DNA of 64,000 nucleotides from Pseudalkalibacillus sp. SCS-8 (GTDB taxonomy: Bacteria; Bacillota; Bacilli; Bacillales; Fictibacillaceae), in assembly GCF_040126055.1 (NCBI RefSeq), contig NZ_CP143541.1, positions 3,100,001 to 3,164,000 of the forward strand, written 5' to 3'. The stretch's first letter is position 1; every line of letters starts with the position of its first letter. Under the pieces are notes generated by a model, which had not been told where the DNA came from, made no database searches, and was given only the letters and a program-made list of their open reading frames with translations. The position numbers were made by a program, and so were the translations under genes. Positions 8,138-15,151 of this stretch are shown piece by piece.

Positions 8138-8458
8138 TTATGGAGTAACACTCTCCAAATTTACTTTTGAATAATAACGGATAGGCTTATTTGTTTTATT
8201 CGCATATTCGATTTCCTTACTCGTACTGCTTCCAATATATCCATCAACATCGATAACAAAAATTTCATCCGCCATATCAATTTTCTTAAAGTGGATCTTC
8301 TTAAATAACTGTTCTTGCTCTTCTGTAATTTGTATTCCTTCACTCTGTTCAAAGAAACCAAGGCTGATTACAACATGTCCTTGTAAAGTTAATGAGGCCT
8401 CTGTTTCTCTAAACTGTTTCTTGAATTTCGTTGAACCACATAACGTAATAACTCTCAT
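8138..8458 (-). CDS. Nucleoside deoxyribosyltransferase-like protein
   Basis: The 106-residue Rossmann-like protein starts 'MRVITLCGSTKFKKQFRETEASL', the typical first strand and GST/S loop of small nucleoside 2-deoxyribosyltransferase-superfamily proteins. It later has 'MADEIFVIDVDGYIGSSTSKEIEYA', with the acidic and SxS region that binds the sugar in that fold. The enzyme class is inferred from fold only. A role in nucleotide salvage is possible. Confidence 0.6.
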   Translation of the reverse strand: MRVITLCGSTKFKKQFRETEASLTLQGHVVISLGFFEQSEGIQITEEQEQLFKKIHFKKIDMADEIFVIDVDGYIGSSTSKEIEYANKTNKPIRYYSKVNLESVTP

Positions 8459-8511
8459 ATACTCACCTTTCCAAACATTATTTATCTATCATTACTATAC
8501 AATCTCCACTA

Positions 8512-9015
8512 TTAATCCATATGGAGAAACTGGATTTCGTCCTCTTTTTCTTCATGATTCAAACCATGAAACAACCATACTTTAAGTTGCTTTTCTTCCA
8601 ACGGAACAATTTCGGCCTTATGTACATCAAGCTCTACACTTTTGACCCCATAGTCGGAAAATCCAATTAACGTACCATTCTTTTCTACTGAATTCCCTAC
8701 ATTATTCAAGTCAATATTGCCTACCCCGATTACATTCTCAAAACGCCAACCATGGTTGTTTTTATTAAATTTTGCTACGGCTAAATAGTCTTTGGGACGG
8801 TTTATTTTTGAGTAATAAAATGTGTATGCAACACTTTCTTTCTCGAAGAACCGTGTACTGATAATTTCTACCACTTCAAGATCCATTTCTTTTAAATTAT
8901 TTAGGGCAGTTTCTGGTGTGGAGAATGCGTGCTGCTTTTCTTTGTATTCGAAATAGCTTAAGAGTAATATTGTGAAGATTATGATTCCAAAGAGCGTTAC
9001 GACGCTTTTTTTCAT
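8512..9015 (-). CDS. Membrane-anchored extracytoplasmic protein
   Basis: The protein is about 167 residues, with an N-terminal hydrophobic anchor ('VVTLFGIIIFTILLLSYF') and a soluble remainder rich in short strands. The start at 9015 is supported by AAGGGGGAG three bases before the ATG, a tight spacing. No cysteine lipobox is present. No family is recognised; the shape fits the many small secreted or anchored proteins of Bacilli. Confidence 0.55.
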   Translation of the reverse strand: MKKSVVTLFGIIIFTILLLSYFEYKEKQHAFSTPETALNNLKEMDLEVVEIISTRFFEKESVAYTFYYSKINRPKDYLAVAKFNKNNHGWRFENVIGVGNIDLNNVGNSVEKNGTLIGFSDYGVKSVELDVHKAEIVPLEEKQLKVWLFHGLNHEEKEDEIQFLHMD

Positions 9016-9043
9016 ATGCTCCCCCTTAGCGCCCATTTCGTAC

Positions 9044-9607
9044 TTAAAGGCTGTTTACCCAATCAGATTTAATTACAGAGTAGGTTTGAACAGTTGTATA
9101 TTCTCCATTTTTAAACCAATAGTCTCTTAATATCCCTTCAGGCTTCATCCCCAATTTCTCGAGAACTTTTATGGAGGCAGAGTTCTCTTGTGACACTTTT
9201 GCTTCAATTCTGTTTAGCTGCATGTTTTCAAAACCAAATTTGACAAGTTGTTCTACTGCTTCAGTAGTATAGCCTTTCCCCCAATGGGAACGGGAGAGTG
9301 AATAAGCAACTTCTATACGGTTATGGTGTTTATTCCAACGTACAAACCCGCATAGACCAATAACCTTGTTATTCTCTTTTAACTCGATAACCCAATCACT
9401 TTCTTTATCGTTGTTATAATTATCTTGAATGATCTCAACAAGCTTTTGTGTGGTATCTATTGTCTTATGAAAGTTCCACGGGGTATACCTCGAAATTTCT
9501 TGCTCTGACGCATATTCATATATATCGTGAATATCTTCTTCTCTTGCTTTTCTCAGTACTAATCGGTCAGTTTCAAATGTAGGTAAATCTTTAAATATTC
9601 CCTCCAT
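9044..9607 (-). CDS. RimJ/RimL-type N-acetyltransferase
   Basis: The 187-residue GNAT protein is of the ribosomal-protein acetyltransferase subgroup. It starts 'FETDRLVLRKAREEDI', and the acetyl-CoA loop 'SHWGKGYTTEAVEQLVKFGFENM' precedes 'NRIEAKVSQENSASIKVLEKLGM', all classical RimJ/RimL motifs. The substrate may be a protein N-terminus or a small amine. It is cotranscribed with or close to the HIT gene upstream. Confidence 0.85.
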   Translation of the reverse strand: MEGIFKDLPTFETDRLVLRKAREEDIHDIYEYASEQEISRYTPWNFHKTIDTTQKLVEIIQDNYNNDKESDWVIELKENNKVIGLCGFVRWNKHHNRIEVAYSLSRSHWGKGYTTEAVEQLVKFGFENMQLNRIEAKVSQENSASIKVLEKLGMKPEGILRDYWFKNGEYTTVQTYSVIKSDWVNSL

Positions 9608-9626
9608 AAAGTCCCTCTCCTGTTAT

Positions 9627-10031
9627 TTAATAACTCATTCTTTCATTTTCTTTACCTTTAAATAAATATCTAATCCCTTTACCTGCTAGAGGTTCATCTT
9701 CATACCTTGGTAATACATGCAAATGCGCATGGAAAATATGTTGACCACCAATTTCGCCACAATTCCAACCAAGATTGTAGCCTTGAGGTTGATACATTTC
9801 ATCTAAATATTGTTTTACTTCTTGAAGAAGTGAATAGGTTGCATCCCATTCATCTCGGGTTAGATCAAAAGCTGTTTCCTTATGCTCCTTAGGAACAATT
9901 AACCCAGCTCCTTCGAGTTGAGTACCCTTTTTTTGAAATTGCTCTAACTGTAAAAACATACATAGCTCATTACTTAAAATGATATTTTGATCTGGTTCTA
10001 AATCTGGATGACAGAAAATGCATTCTTTCAA
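9627..10031 (-). CDS. HIT-family protein
   Basis: The 134-residue protein has the histidine triad H101-A-H103-L-H105 preceded by 'GEIGGQHIF', the nucleotide-binding catalytic motif of HIT hydrolases. The N-terminal 'CIFCHPDLEP' resembles the short zinc-binding start of Hint-type proteins. It probably hydrolyses an AMP-linked substrate. Confidence 0.85.
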   Translation of the reverse strand: MKECIFCHPDLEPDQNIILSNELCMFLQLEQFQKKGTQLEGAGLIVPKEHKETAFDLTRDEWDATYSLLQEVKQYLDEMYQPQGYNLGWNCGEIGGQHIFHAHLHVLPRYEDEPLAGKGIRYLFKGKENERMSY

Positions 10032-10216
10032 TTTTTACGCCGCCTTAAACTAAATTAAATGTAGGGTATTATCTTTTAAACAATATGAATTTATTTTGAG
10101 ATCCTCAACTACTCACTTTGTTCCAATTATTTCAAATTATGAGATCGAACTCAATTGTTATTTTTCAAAATAAAGAGACTTATCCATTTTCGGATATGCC
10201 CCCGATTGTGTAAAAA

Positions 10217-10834
10217 TCAAAATAGGTTCACGAGATCATCGAACTTCTCTATGACCTCATCATATTCACTTACTTGTCCGAAACCATACTTTGCATAAAC
10301 GAAAGGTATTTCTGCATATCTAGACGCATTTAAATCACCTTCTGTATCCCCTACGTAAATAGGACTTGAAAGGTTATTCCTTTCGATAATCAACTTAACA
10401 TTTTCCCCTTTTGAGAGCCCGGTTCTTCCAGGATTCTCAAAGTCTAAGAAATATTTACCTAAGTTATGAAACTCATAAAACGATTCAATGTAGCCATCCT
10501 GACAGTTACTTACTATGTAAAGTTTGTATTTCTTTGAAAGGACACGAAGTACATCCTCTACATTATGAAAAAGATGACCTCCATGTTTTTTTAAGTATCC
10601 TTGTTCAGTATTACAACACTCTGTAATCACTTGTACACGGTCTTCCTCAGATAAATAAGGAAACAATCTTTTACTGATTTCGTGCATTTGTAGTCCCATA
10701 ATTCCTTCGAAATCAGTTCGGGTTAGTTCTCTTTTAATTTGGCCATATTCCTTGATACGGCTATTCCAGGCATTAAGTACAGTGTCGATTGGATCCCAAA
10801 TGGTACCATCTAAATCAAAAATAATACTGTCCAT
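10217..10834 (-). CDS. HAD-superfamily hydrolase (phosphoglycolate phosphatase type)
   Basis: The 205-residue protein begins 'MDSIIFDLDGTIWD', with the nucleophile and acid/base pair D7 and D9. Motif II is in 'LYIVSNCQDGY', and motif IV in 'YVGDTEGDLNASRYAEIPF' follows the lysine region. It is a cap-type C1 HAD phosphatase with unknown substrate. The start at 10834 is chosen because GAGGGGGG lies nine bases upstream. A longer open frame to 10987 has no such signal. Confidence 0.8.
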   Translation of the reverse strand: MDSIIFDLDGTIWDPIDTVLNAWNSRIKEYGQIKRELTRTDFEGIMGLQMHEISKRLFPYLSEEDRVQVITECCNTEQGYLKKHGGHLFHNVEDVLRVLSKKYKLYIVSNCQDGYIESFYEFHNLGKYFLDFENPGRTGLSKGENVKLIIERNNLSSPIYVGDTEGDLNASRYAEIPFVYAKYGFGQVSEYDEVIEKFDDLVNLF

Positions 10835-11038
10835 ATCTATTTTCCCCCCTCTGTTTGCTCTGATTGCGCCATTACTATTAAAGCTAAATGTATAATTTTT
10901 ACGTATGTTATATTCCATAGGTTTCAGAGATGATTTTATGTACTTACCTTTATGCAAAAATCCTAGCCAGATTTTTGTGTTAAACAAATAGAGACGTAAT
11001 CCGTCTTGGATTATGGCCCCTGTTTGTTAAATAGTCCA

Positions 11039-11587
11039 CTATTGATTTTTTTCTTGTAACCATTCTTTGTATTCAGGTATTGTGTATTCATCAGTTTTTA
11101 CCACTGTCCATTGATGATCGTTCTGTTTTAAGAAGACCTTTATTAAATATTCCCCTCCAGATTCGTCAAAGTCATCTCTTAAATAAACAATGCTACCGTG
11201 AACTAGAACGATTACTTCATTATCATTTATTTCTTTTACTTTAATTCGTTCATAACTTTCAATATTGTAATTGGCATCCACAAAGTCAAACCCTTGATTT
11301 AAGGATTCAACCTCATTCTTTTCTACATTAATTCCTTTTTCAGGATCGATATTCTCTTTTAAATTTGGGTACTTTTCAAAGAGAATGTTTATATCATCAT
11401 TTATTACTGCTTGAGTTCTATGATACATATACTCCTTTACAATCTTTGCATAATTCACCCAATCCGATGGTTCAGGTTCAAAAAAACCTTCTACATCCTT
11501 TTCATCTGATATAGGTGAATTTTCCTGACACCCTAATAATGACAATAATAATACGACGATTAAACTCCCATAATAGAATGTTTTTAT
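11039..11587 (-). CDS. Lipoprotein with apparent AUA start codon
   Basis: From the mature part upward the frame encodes a textbook lipoprotein signal: a KTFYYGSLIVVLLL stretch ending in lipobox LLGC, then QENSPISDEKD. The only codon that fits translation of this signal is ATA at 11585-11587, eight bases after AGGGGGC, and an in-frame TAG lies 15 bases further upstream. A TTG at 11545 would remove nearly the whole signal peptide. The soluble domain (about 160 residues, acidic) has no recognised family. It could be a weakly expressed gene, a mutated start, or a sequencing error. Confidence 0.6.
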   Translation of the reverse strand: MKTFYYGSLIVVLLLSLLGCQENSPISDEKDVEGFFEPEPSDWVNYAKIVKEYMYHRTQAVINDDINILFEKYPNLKENIDPEKGINVEKNEVESLNQGFDFVDANYNIESYERIKVKEINDNEVIVLVHGSIVYLRDDFDESGGEYLIKVFLKQNDHQWTVVKTDEYTIPEYKEWLQEKNQ

Positions 11588-11795
11588 ATTATTTGCCCCC
11601 TAAAACGAACTTTACTTCACATCTTTCTCAAAGTGGCATTAAGAATCACTTCTAATCAAGACCATTCCCTCCACTGAGTCTCCTTACTAAATTTCCCTTA
11701 TACTGTTCTTACAATATTTGTTATTCAATAAAAAACGATTAATTCCTTTTCGAAGAACTTTACGAATGTATGCTATTCGTTCTCCTCCTATATTG

Positions 11796-11824
11796 TTGAC
11801 AAAATACCCTTAGGGGTATAATAT
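11796..11824 (+). promoter_or_regulatory. SigA promoter of the rhodanese pair
   Basis: A perfect -35 TTGACA (11796-11801) is followed by -10 TAATAT at 11819-11824 (17-bp spacer); an overlapping TATAAT lies at 11817-11822. The spacer is filled by the first CsoR/CstR-type operator. Confidence 0.75.
11804..11819. promoter_or_regulatory. CsoR/CstR-type operator 1
   Basis: The site reads ATACCC-TTAG-GGGTAT, a perfect inverted repeat of the type bound by the CsoR/CstR repressor family. It lies between the -35 and -10 boxes. Because the promoter drives sulfurtransferase-like genes, a persulfide-sensing CstR-like repressor is more likely than a copper sensor. Confidence 0.7.
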
Positions 11825-11837
11825 GATGGTAGACCAC

Positions 11838-11857
11838 ATATACCCATGTGGGTATAT
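11838..11857. promoter_or_regulatory. CsoR/CstR-type operator 2
   Basis: The site is a 20-bp perfect palindrome with core ATACCC-ATGT-GGGTAT, 36 bp centre to centre from operator 1 and downstream of the -10 box. Two tandem operators at one promoter recall the arrangement known for the cst operon of Staphylococcus aureus. Confidence 0.7.
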
Positions 11858-11893
11858 AAGTGTGTGATCCTTGAATTGAGGTGAAAGAACATC

Positions 11894-12256
11894 ATGCTTG
11901 CAGTTATAAGTTCACTAAGTATGTTGACCCTTTTTATTCTTAAGCGATATGTTCCTGTTTGGAAGGTTCCATTTAAGAACGATTGGCTTGCAGAAAACTG
12001 TAATTCTACCGTCATTTTGGATGTAAGGGATTATAATGAATCCTGTAACAATCACATCCAAGGAGCGATCGAACTACCTGTTGCTTATTTGAAAAGATAT
12101 TATAAGGAAATTCCAAAAGAAAATATTCTGTTGGTTGCTTCTGATAACAGAGAGAAAAACGTAAGCATCCGGTTTTTACGTAAAAAAGGATTTAATATCG
12201 TCGGATGTACAAATTTAAAGGTCGAGGCCCAAGAATTACTAGTAAAAAGTATATGA
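11894..12256 (+). CDS. Membrane-anchored rhodanese-like protein lacking catalytic Cys
   Basis: The 120-residue protein has an N-terminal hydrophobic segment (residues 2-17) and a rhodanese-like domain with 'VILDVRDYNES' and 'HIQGAIELPVAYL'. At the active-site loop, where the partner gene has CRSGAR, this protein reads ASDNRE, so the nucleophilic cysteine is absent (Ala82). It may bind or present a partner rather than catalyse sulfur transfer. It is the first gene after two CsoR/CstR-type operators and lies 26 bp before the active rhodanese gene. Confidence 0.7.
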   Translation: MLAVISSLSMLTLFILKRYVPVWKVPFKNDWLAENCNSTVILDVRDYNESCNNHIQGAIELPVAYLKRYYKEIPKENILLVASDNREKNVSIRFLRKKGFNIVGCTNLKVEAQELLVKSI

Positions 12257-12282
12257 TTCCATACCATTTGGAGGTGAAAGAC

Positions 12283-12579
12283 ATGAAAGAAGTAACAGCT
12301 AATGAAGTTGAAGAACTTCTTGCCAATGGGGATCATCACCAAATCATCGATGTCCGTGAAACAAGCGAAACAGCATCAGGAATGATTCCAGGAGCGATAA
12401 ATATTCCATTAGGATTGCTTGAATTTCGTATGCATGAACTGGATAAATCAAAGAGATATATCTTAGTTTGTCGATCAGGAGCTAGAAGCTGGCGCGCTTC
12501 GAAATTCTTACAAGATCATGGATATGATGTACTCAACATGACTGATGGAATGCTTTCTTGGGAAGGAAAAACAAAGTAA
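12283..12579 (+). CDS. Rhodanese-domain sulfurtransferase
   Basis: The 98-residue single-domain rhodanese has all landmarks: 'IIDVRETSETASGMIPGAINIPLG' and the active loop C63-R-S-G-A-R, with the persulfide-forming cysteine intact. The ATG at 12283 follows GGAGGTG. It forms an operon with the cysteine-less rhodanese-like gene and is probably induced by reactive sulfur species through the two upstream operators. Confidence 0.85.
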   Translation: MKEVTANEVEELLANGDHHQIIDVRETSETASGMIPGAINIPLGLLEFRMHELDKSKRYILVCRSGARSWRASKFLQDHGYDVLNMTDGMLSWEGKTK

Positions 12580-12699
12580 CGAATAGAAAACAAGCTCTTA
12601 AGAAAAATTCTTATTCCAGATAACGATAGAAACTAGCTGAGTAAGCTCATATCCAGCTTCATCCGACTCTGGAATATTTACATAATCTTTTGTAAGTCG

Positions 12700-13179
12700 T
12701 TAAGCGAGTAACTTCTCCAGCTCTATTTCATCTCTTATCGGAATCCCATCATTACCGATTAACGGAATTTCAGGCTTTATTTCTCTTGCTCTTTGCACCG
12801 CATTTTTATGTATTTTTGACAATACAAATCCTCTTTTTTGATAAAACTTTAGTCCTAACAAATTGTCATTTGTAGTAATCACTTTTACAAGCCTACATTG
12901 GTTTTGAAGGGCAACACTTTCTACCGCTTGAATAAGAGACGTTCCTATGCCTTTACCTTCTTTTAGGCTATCTAATGAAATGATCTCACTTTCTTTAGCT
13001 TTGATTATGTAGGTGACTAATCCAATTATTTCGTTTTCCTCATTTATAATTGTAAAGCCATCTAAAGTTGAACCATCATAAACACCACTCGAAACAACCA
13101 TCTTTGGACTACCCCATTGCAATCGAAAGAACTCAAAAATTCTCTCTTTAGGTATGTCTTTTAACGATATAATCTCCAT
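12700..13179 (-). CDS. GNAT-family N-acetyltransferase
   Basis: The 159-residue protein has the acetyl-CoA motif 'LKEGKGIGTSLIQAVESVA' and the final 'NLLGLKFYQKRGFVLSKIH' segment typical of GNAT enzymes. The C-terminal 'IPLIGNDGIPIRDEIELEK' is shared by a Bacillus subgroup of small GNATs. The substrate is unknown. It is convergent with the rhodanese pair. Confidence 0.8.
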   Translation of the reverse strand: MEIISLKDIPKERIFEFFRLQWGSPKMVVSSGVYDGSTLDGFTIINEENEIIGLVTYIIKAKESEIISLDSLKEGKGIGTSLIQAVESVALQNQCRLVKVITTNDNLLGLKFYQKRGFVLSKIHKNAVQRAREIKPEIPLIGNDGIPIRDEIELEKLLA

Positions 13180-13275
13180 TGAAGACCTCTCTTTTCGAAC
13201 AATACTTTATAAATTCCTGATTAAAATTTCATGATAAAGATTCTACCACATTCATTACATATCCTTCTTTTATAG

Positions 13276-13281
13276 TATAAT
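13276..13281 (+). promoter_or_regulatory. -10 box of the homing endonuclease gene
   Basis: A consensus TATAAT lies 36 bases before the ATG; the -35 region is poor (TTACAT at 15 bp spacing). Transcription would start near 13288, inside the LexA-box-like palindrome, and the ribosome binding site GGGAGGAG follows at about 13303-13310. Confidence 0.6.
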
Positions 13282-13282
13282 A

Positions 13283-13296
13283 AGAACATACGTTCC
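13283..13296. promoter_or_regulatory. LexA (SOS) box
   Basis: The site contains GAAC-ATAC-GTTC and extends to 13 of 14 matches with the Bacillus LexA/DinR consensus CGAAC-RNRY-GTTYC; only the first base differs. It lies directly after the -10 box at the expected transcription start, a position where bound repressor would block initiation. The match is direct reading; LexA control is inferred. Confidence 0.75.
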
Positions 13297-13317
13297 TTTG
13301 CTGGGAGGAGAAATAAA

Positions 13318-13728
13318 ATGAAAGTTTATGAAGCTGCTTACATTGCTGGAGTTATAGACGGTGAAGGTAGCATAACGTTAACAAGAATGCATGCACGTGA
13401 GCATCGTAGACCTGTAATAACTATTGCATCTACAGACAAAGAACTTTTAACATATCTACAATCTATAACAGGAGGTTGTATATCCAATAAGAAAAATTAT
13501 AAACCAGGAAAACATAAGAATTCCTTTACGTTAAACATAAAAGTAAAAAGAGAAGTATTTTATGTCCTAGAAATGATTGAACCTTATCTTAGGATCAATC
13601 AAAAGAAGAAACGCGCATTATGGATTTTAAATAACTATGATCGGGTTACAAACAGGAACGGTAAATATACGAATGATGATCTTTTAGATAAGTTAAAGTT
13701 CGAAGAGGAGTTCTTTGCAATTAAGTAA
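13318..13728 (+). CDS. Single-motif LAGLIDADG homing endonuclease
   Basis: The 136-residue protein carries one LAGLIDADG helix at residues 8-18 (YIAGVIDGEGS), with the acidic residue that binds the catalytic metal, then 'RPVITIASTDKELLTYLQSITGG' and 'MIEPYLRINQKKKRALWIL', typical of the family. One motif per chain implies a homodimer cutting a pseudo-palindromic site, like I-CreI. The gene is convergent with ssrA: its stop is 50 bp from the 3' end of a group I intron in ssrA, so it lies outside the intron on the opposite strand. A LexA-type box at its promoter suggests induction by DNA damage. The cut site is unknown; the intron insertion site in ssrA is the obvious candidate. Confidence 0.85.
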   Translation: MKVYEAAYIAGVIDGEGSITLTRMHAREHRRPVITIASTDKELLTYLQSITGGCISNKKNYKPGKHKNSFTLNIKVKREVFYVLEMIEPYLRINQKKKRALWILNNYDRVTNRNGKYTNDDLLDKLKFEEEFFAIK

Positions 13729-13738
13729 TAGTAGGCAT

Positions 13739-13767
13739 AAAAAAACCACCATAGTTATGTATGGTGG
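13739..13767 (-). terminator. ssrA terminator overlapping the tmRNA 3' end
   Basis: On the minus strand CCACCATA pairs with TATGGTGG across a six-base loop, followed by seven T. The left arm begins within the mature tmRNA 3' sequence (the CCACCA end), so terminator and acceptor stem share bases. Confidence 0.8.
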
Positions 13768-14414
13768 AGACGGTGGGACATGTTGTTCCATGCTTTCGTC
13801 ATGGCACTGACTATATCTTGAACCTGTGTAATCAGGTCCCCCGGCGTATTATACGGAATTTATTTTTTACTTGTTTTCAAGTAGTATTCCGTATCCTAGT
13901 ACTACCATTTAGGCAGCCTATGAGTCGATACACGGCTGTTGGATTGCTCCACATACCGCTCGGCATTGCCCTATCGCTTATAGGATGTCTTAAACTCCAT
14001 TTGCGACTTAGGTTTCACCGATTAAGCCGGGTTATCACTTTTGTGTTACCACAAAAGGCGACTATTACTAATCGAACCCACGTCCAGAAATATCGGCACT
14101 TAAGCTTCTACGAGCGTAGTCAGTATATTAGCATTTCGCCATCACTTCAGCCTACTGACAGGCGTCCATGTGGCTAGCCTGGTTGTTCTCTTCCTTCATC
14201 CTCAGGCGGTGGAATCCGGCGTAGCCCACTGATAAGTGAGTCCCTTACCCTAGCACATGGGCGATGCAGGGAGGAACCGCAAAGCTACTGTTACGCAGCT
14301 AGTGCGAAGTTGTTGTTTTCTTTGCCAGTTATAGGCGTTGGCGTTTTAACGAGGCCGACCCCCTCGGCTCGCAACTTAAGCTCGACCTATCCCTGTCGAA
14401 TCCGTAACGTCCCC
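13762..14414 (-). ncRNA. ssrA: tmRNA gene interrupted by a group I intron
   Basis: The minus strand begins GGGGACGTTACGGATTCGA, the conserved Bacillus tmRNA start, and ends CCGTCTCCACCA, pairing as the seven-base acceptor stem. The internal message encodes the degradation tag (A)GKENNNFALAA followed by TAA at 14291-14326. The tRNA-like domain is split in the T-loop: exon 1 ends GTGGGTTCGAT at 14071, and exon 2 resumes TCCCACCG at 13778. Joining them gives the T-stem GTGGG/CCCAC with loop TTCGATT. Exon length is 344 + 17 nt, close to the usual tmRNA size. The product frees stalled ribosomes together with SmpB, encoded just upstream. Confidence 0.95.
13779..14070 (-). ncRNA. Group I intron in the tmRNA T-loop
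   Basis: The 292-nt insertion has group I core elements in the right order on the minus strand. Q-like AATGCCGAGC is at 13958-13967. R-like GACT at 13923-13926 can pair with AGTC in the S element AAGATATAGTC (13809-13819) to form P7. A P8 hairpin ACCTG/CAGGT sits just before S, and a P9-like hairpin CCATG/CATGG just after. The exon ends in T, the intron ends in G, and an internal GTCG can pair with exon CGAT to form P1 with a G-T pair at the splice site. No protein is encoded inside. Confidence 0.9.
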
Positions 14415-14478
14415 ATGTAAAAGGAGTGTTACTAAAAGTTGCTTTAAATCATTGCTTTCCTAACTGGCGACAACACTT

Positions 14479-14507
14479 ATTATAACACATGAACAATGTG
14501 TTGTTAA
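14479..14507 (-). promoter_or_regulatory. ssrA: ssrA promoter
   Basis: On the minus strand TTAACA (14502-14507) and a consensus TATAAT (14479-14484) are separated by 17 bp. The predicted start near 14472 leaves a leader of about 58 nt before the mature 5' end at 14414, to be removed by RNase P. Confidence 0.8.
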
Positions 14508-14522
14508 TGATTTTACAGATGC

Positions 14523-14990
14523 TTACATTTTTTGGCGTTCACGGAAGGCTTTCTCAATCTCACGTTTCGCTGTCTTGCGTTTGAGGTCTTCACGCTTGTC
14601 ATACTTCTTCTTACCTCTTGCAACCCCGATCAAAACCTTTGCGACTCCGTTTTTGATATAAAGCTTCAACGGAATAAGCGAGTAGCCTGGTTCTTTCGAA
14701 ACGCCAATCAGTTTCTTGATTTCTTTCTTGTGTAAAAGCAGTTTTCTTGTACGAAGCGGTTCATGGTTGTAACGGTTTCCTTGTTCATAATGGCTGATGT
14801 GCATATTATGGAGGAAAACCTCACCGTTCTCGACACGACAGAAAGAATCTTTCAGTTGAACGCGTCTCGCACGAATGGCCTTGATTTCAGTTCCTTGCAA
14901 AACCATACCTGCTTCATACGTTTCTTCTACCGCATAATCATGTCTTGCTTTTCGATTTTGCGCGATTAAATTCCCTTCATCTCGTGCCAT
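14523..14990 (-). CDS. smpB: SsrA-binding protein SmpB
   Basis: The 155-residue protein is SmpB, the obligate partner of tmRNA that binds its tRNA-like domain and brings it to stalled ribosomes. Diagnostic stretches are '[20 protein letters not shown]', '[21 protein letters not shown]' and '[24 protein letters not shown]', with the basic C-terminal tail '[13 protein letters not shown]' that acts in the decoding centre. The start at 14990 follows AAAGGGGAAAC. It lies immediately upstream of ssrA and downstream of rnr, the standard Bacillus order. Confidence 0.97.
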   Translation of the reverse strand: MARDEGNLIAQNRKARHDYAVEETYEAGMVLQGTEIKAIRARRVQLKDSFCRVENGEVFLHNMHISHYEQGNRYNHEPLRTRKLLLHKKEIKKLIGVSKEPGYSLIPLKLYIKNGVAKVLIGVARGKKKYDKREDLKRKTAKREIEKAFRERQKM

Positions 14991-15093
14991 AGCTTCGTTT
15001 CCCCTTTCAAACTGCATGATACATTTTAACAACAATGGTCAAAAAAAGTCAAGAAATCCGCCTTTATAGGAAGAAAAGGGTGCCCTTCACGAG

Positions 15094-15132
15094 TGTGTCA
15101 GGCACCTGAACATATGGTCGGTGCCTGACACC
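15094..15132. repeat. GTGCCTGACAC hairpin repeat, pair 1
   Basis: GTGTCAGGCACC and its inverse GGTGCCTGACACC flank a short loop between rnr and smpB, forming a hairpin with a 12-bp stem. It is one of several such intergenic units in the window. Confidence 0.8.
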
Positions 15133-15151
15133 TTGCGGGCGCCCTCTTCGA

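Noticed and set aside
13761..14177. Plus-strand open frame of about 138 codons
   Set aside because: It is the complement of the tmRNA gene and its intron; the RNA signals on the other strand explain the sequence fully.
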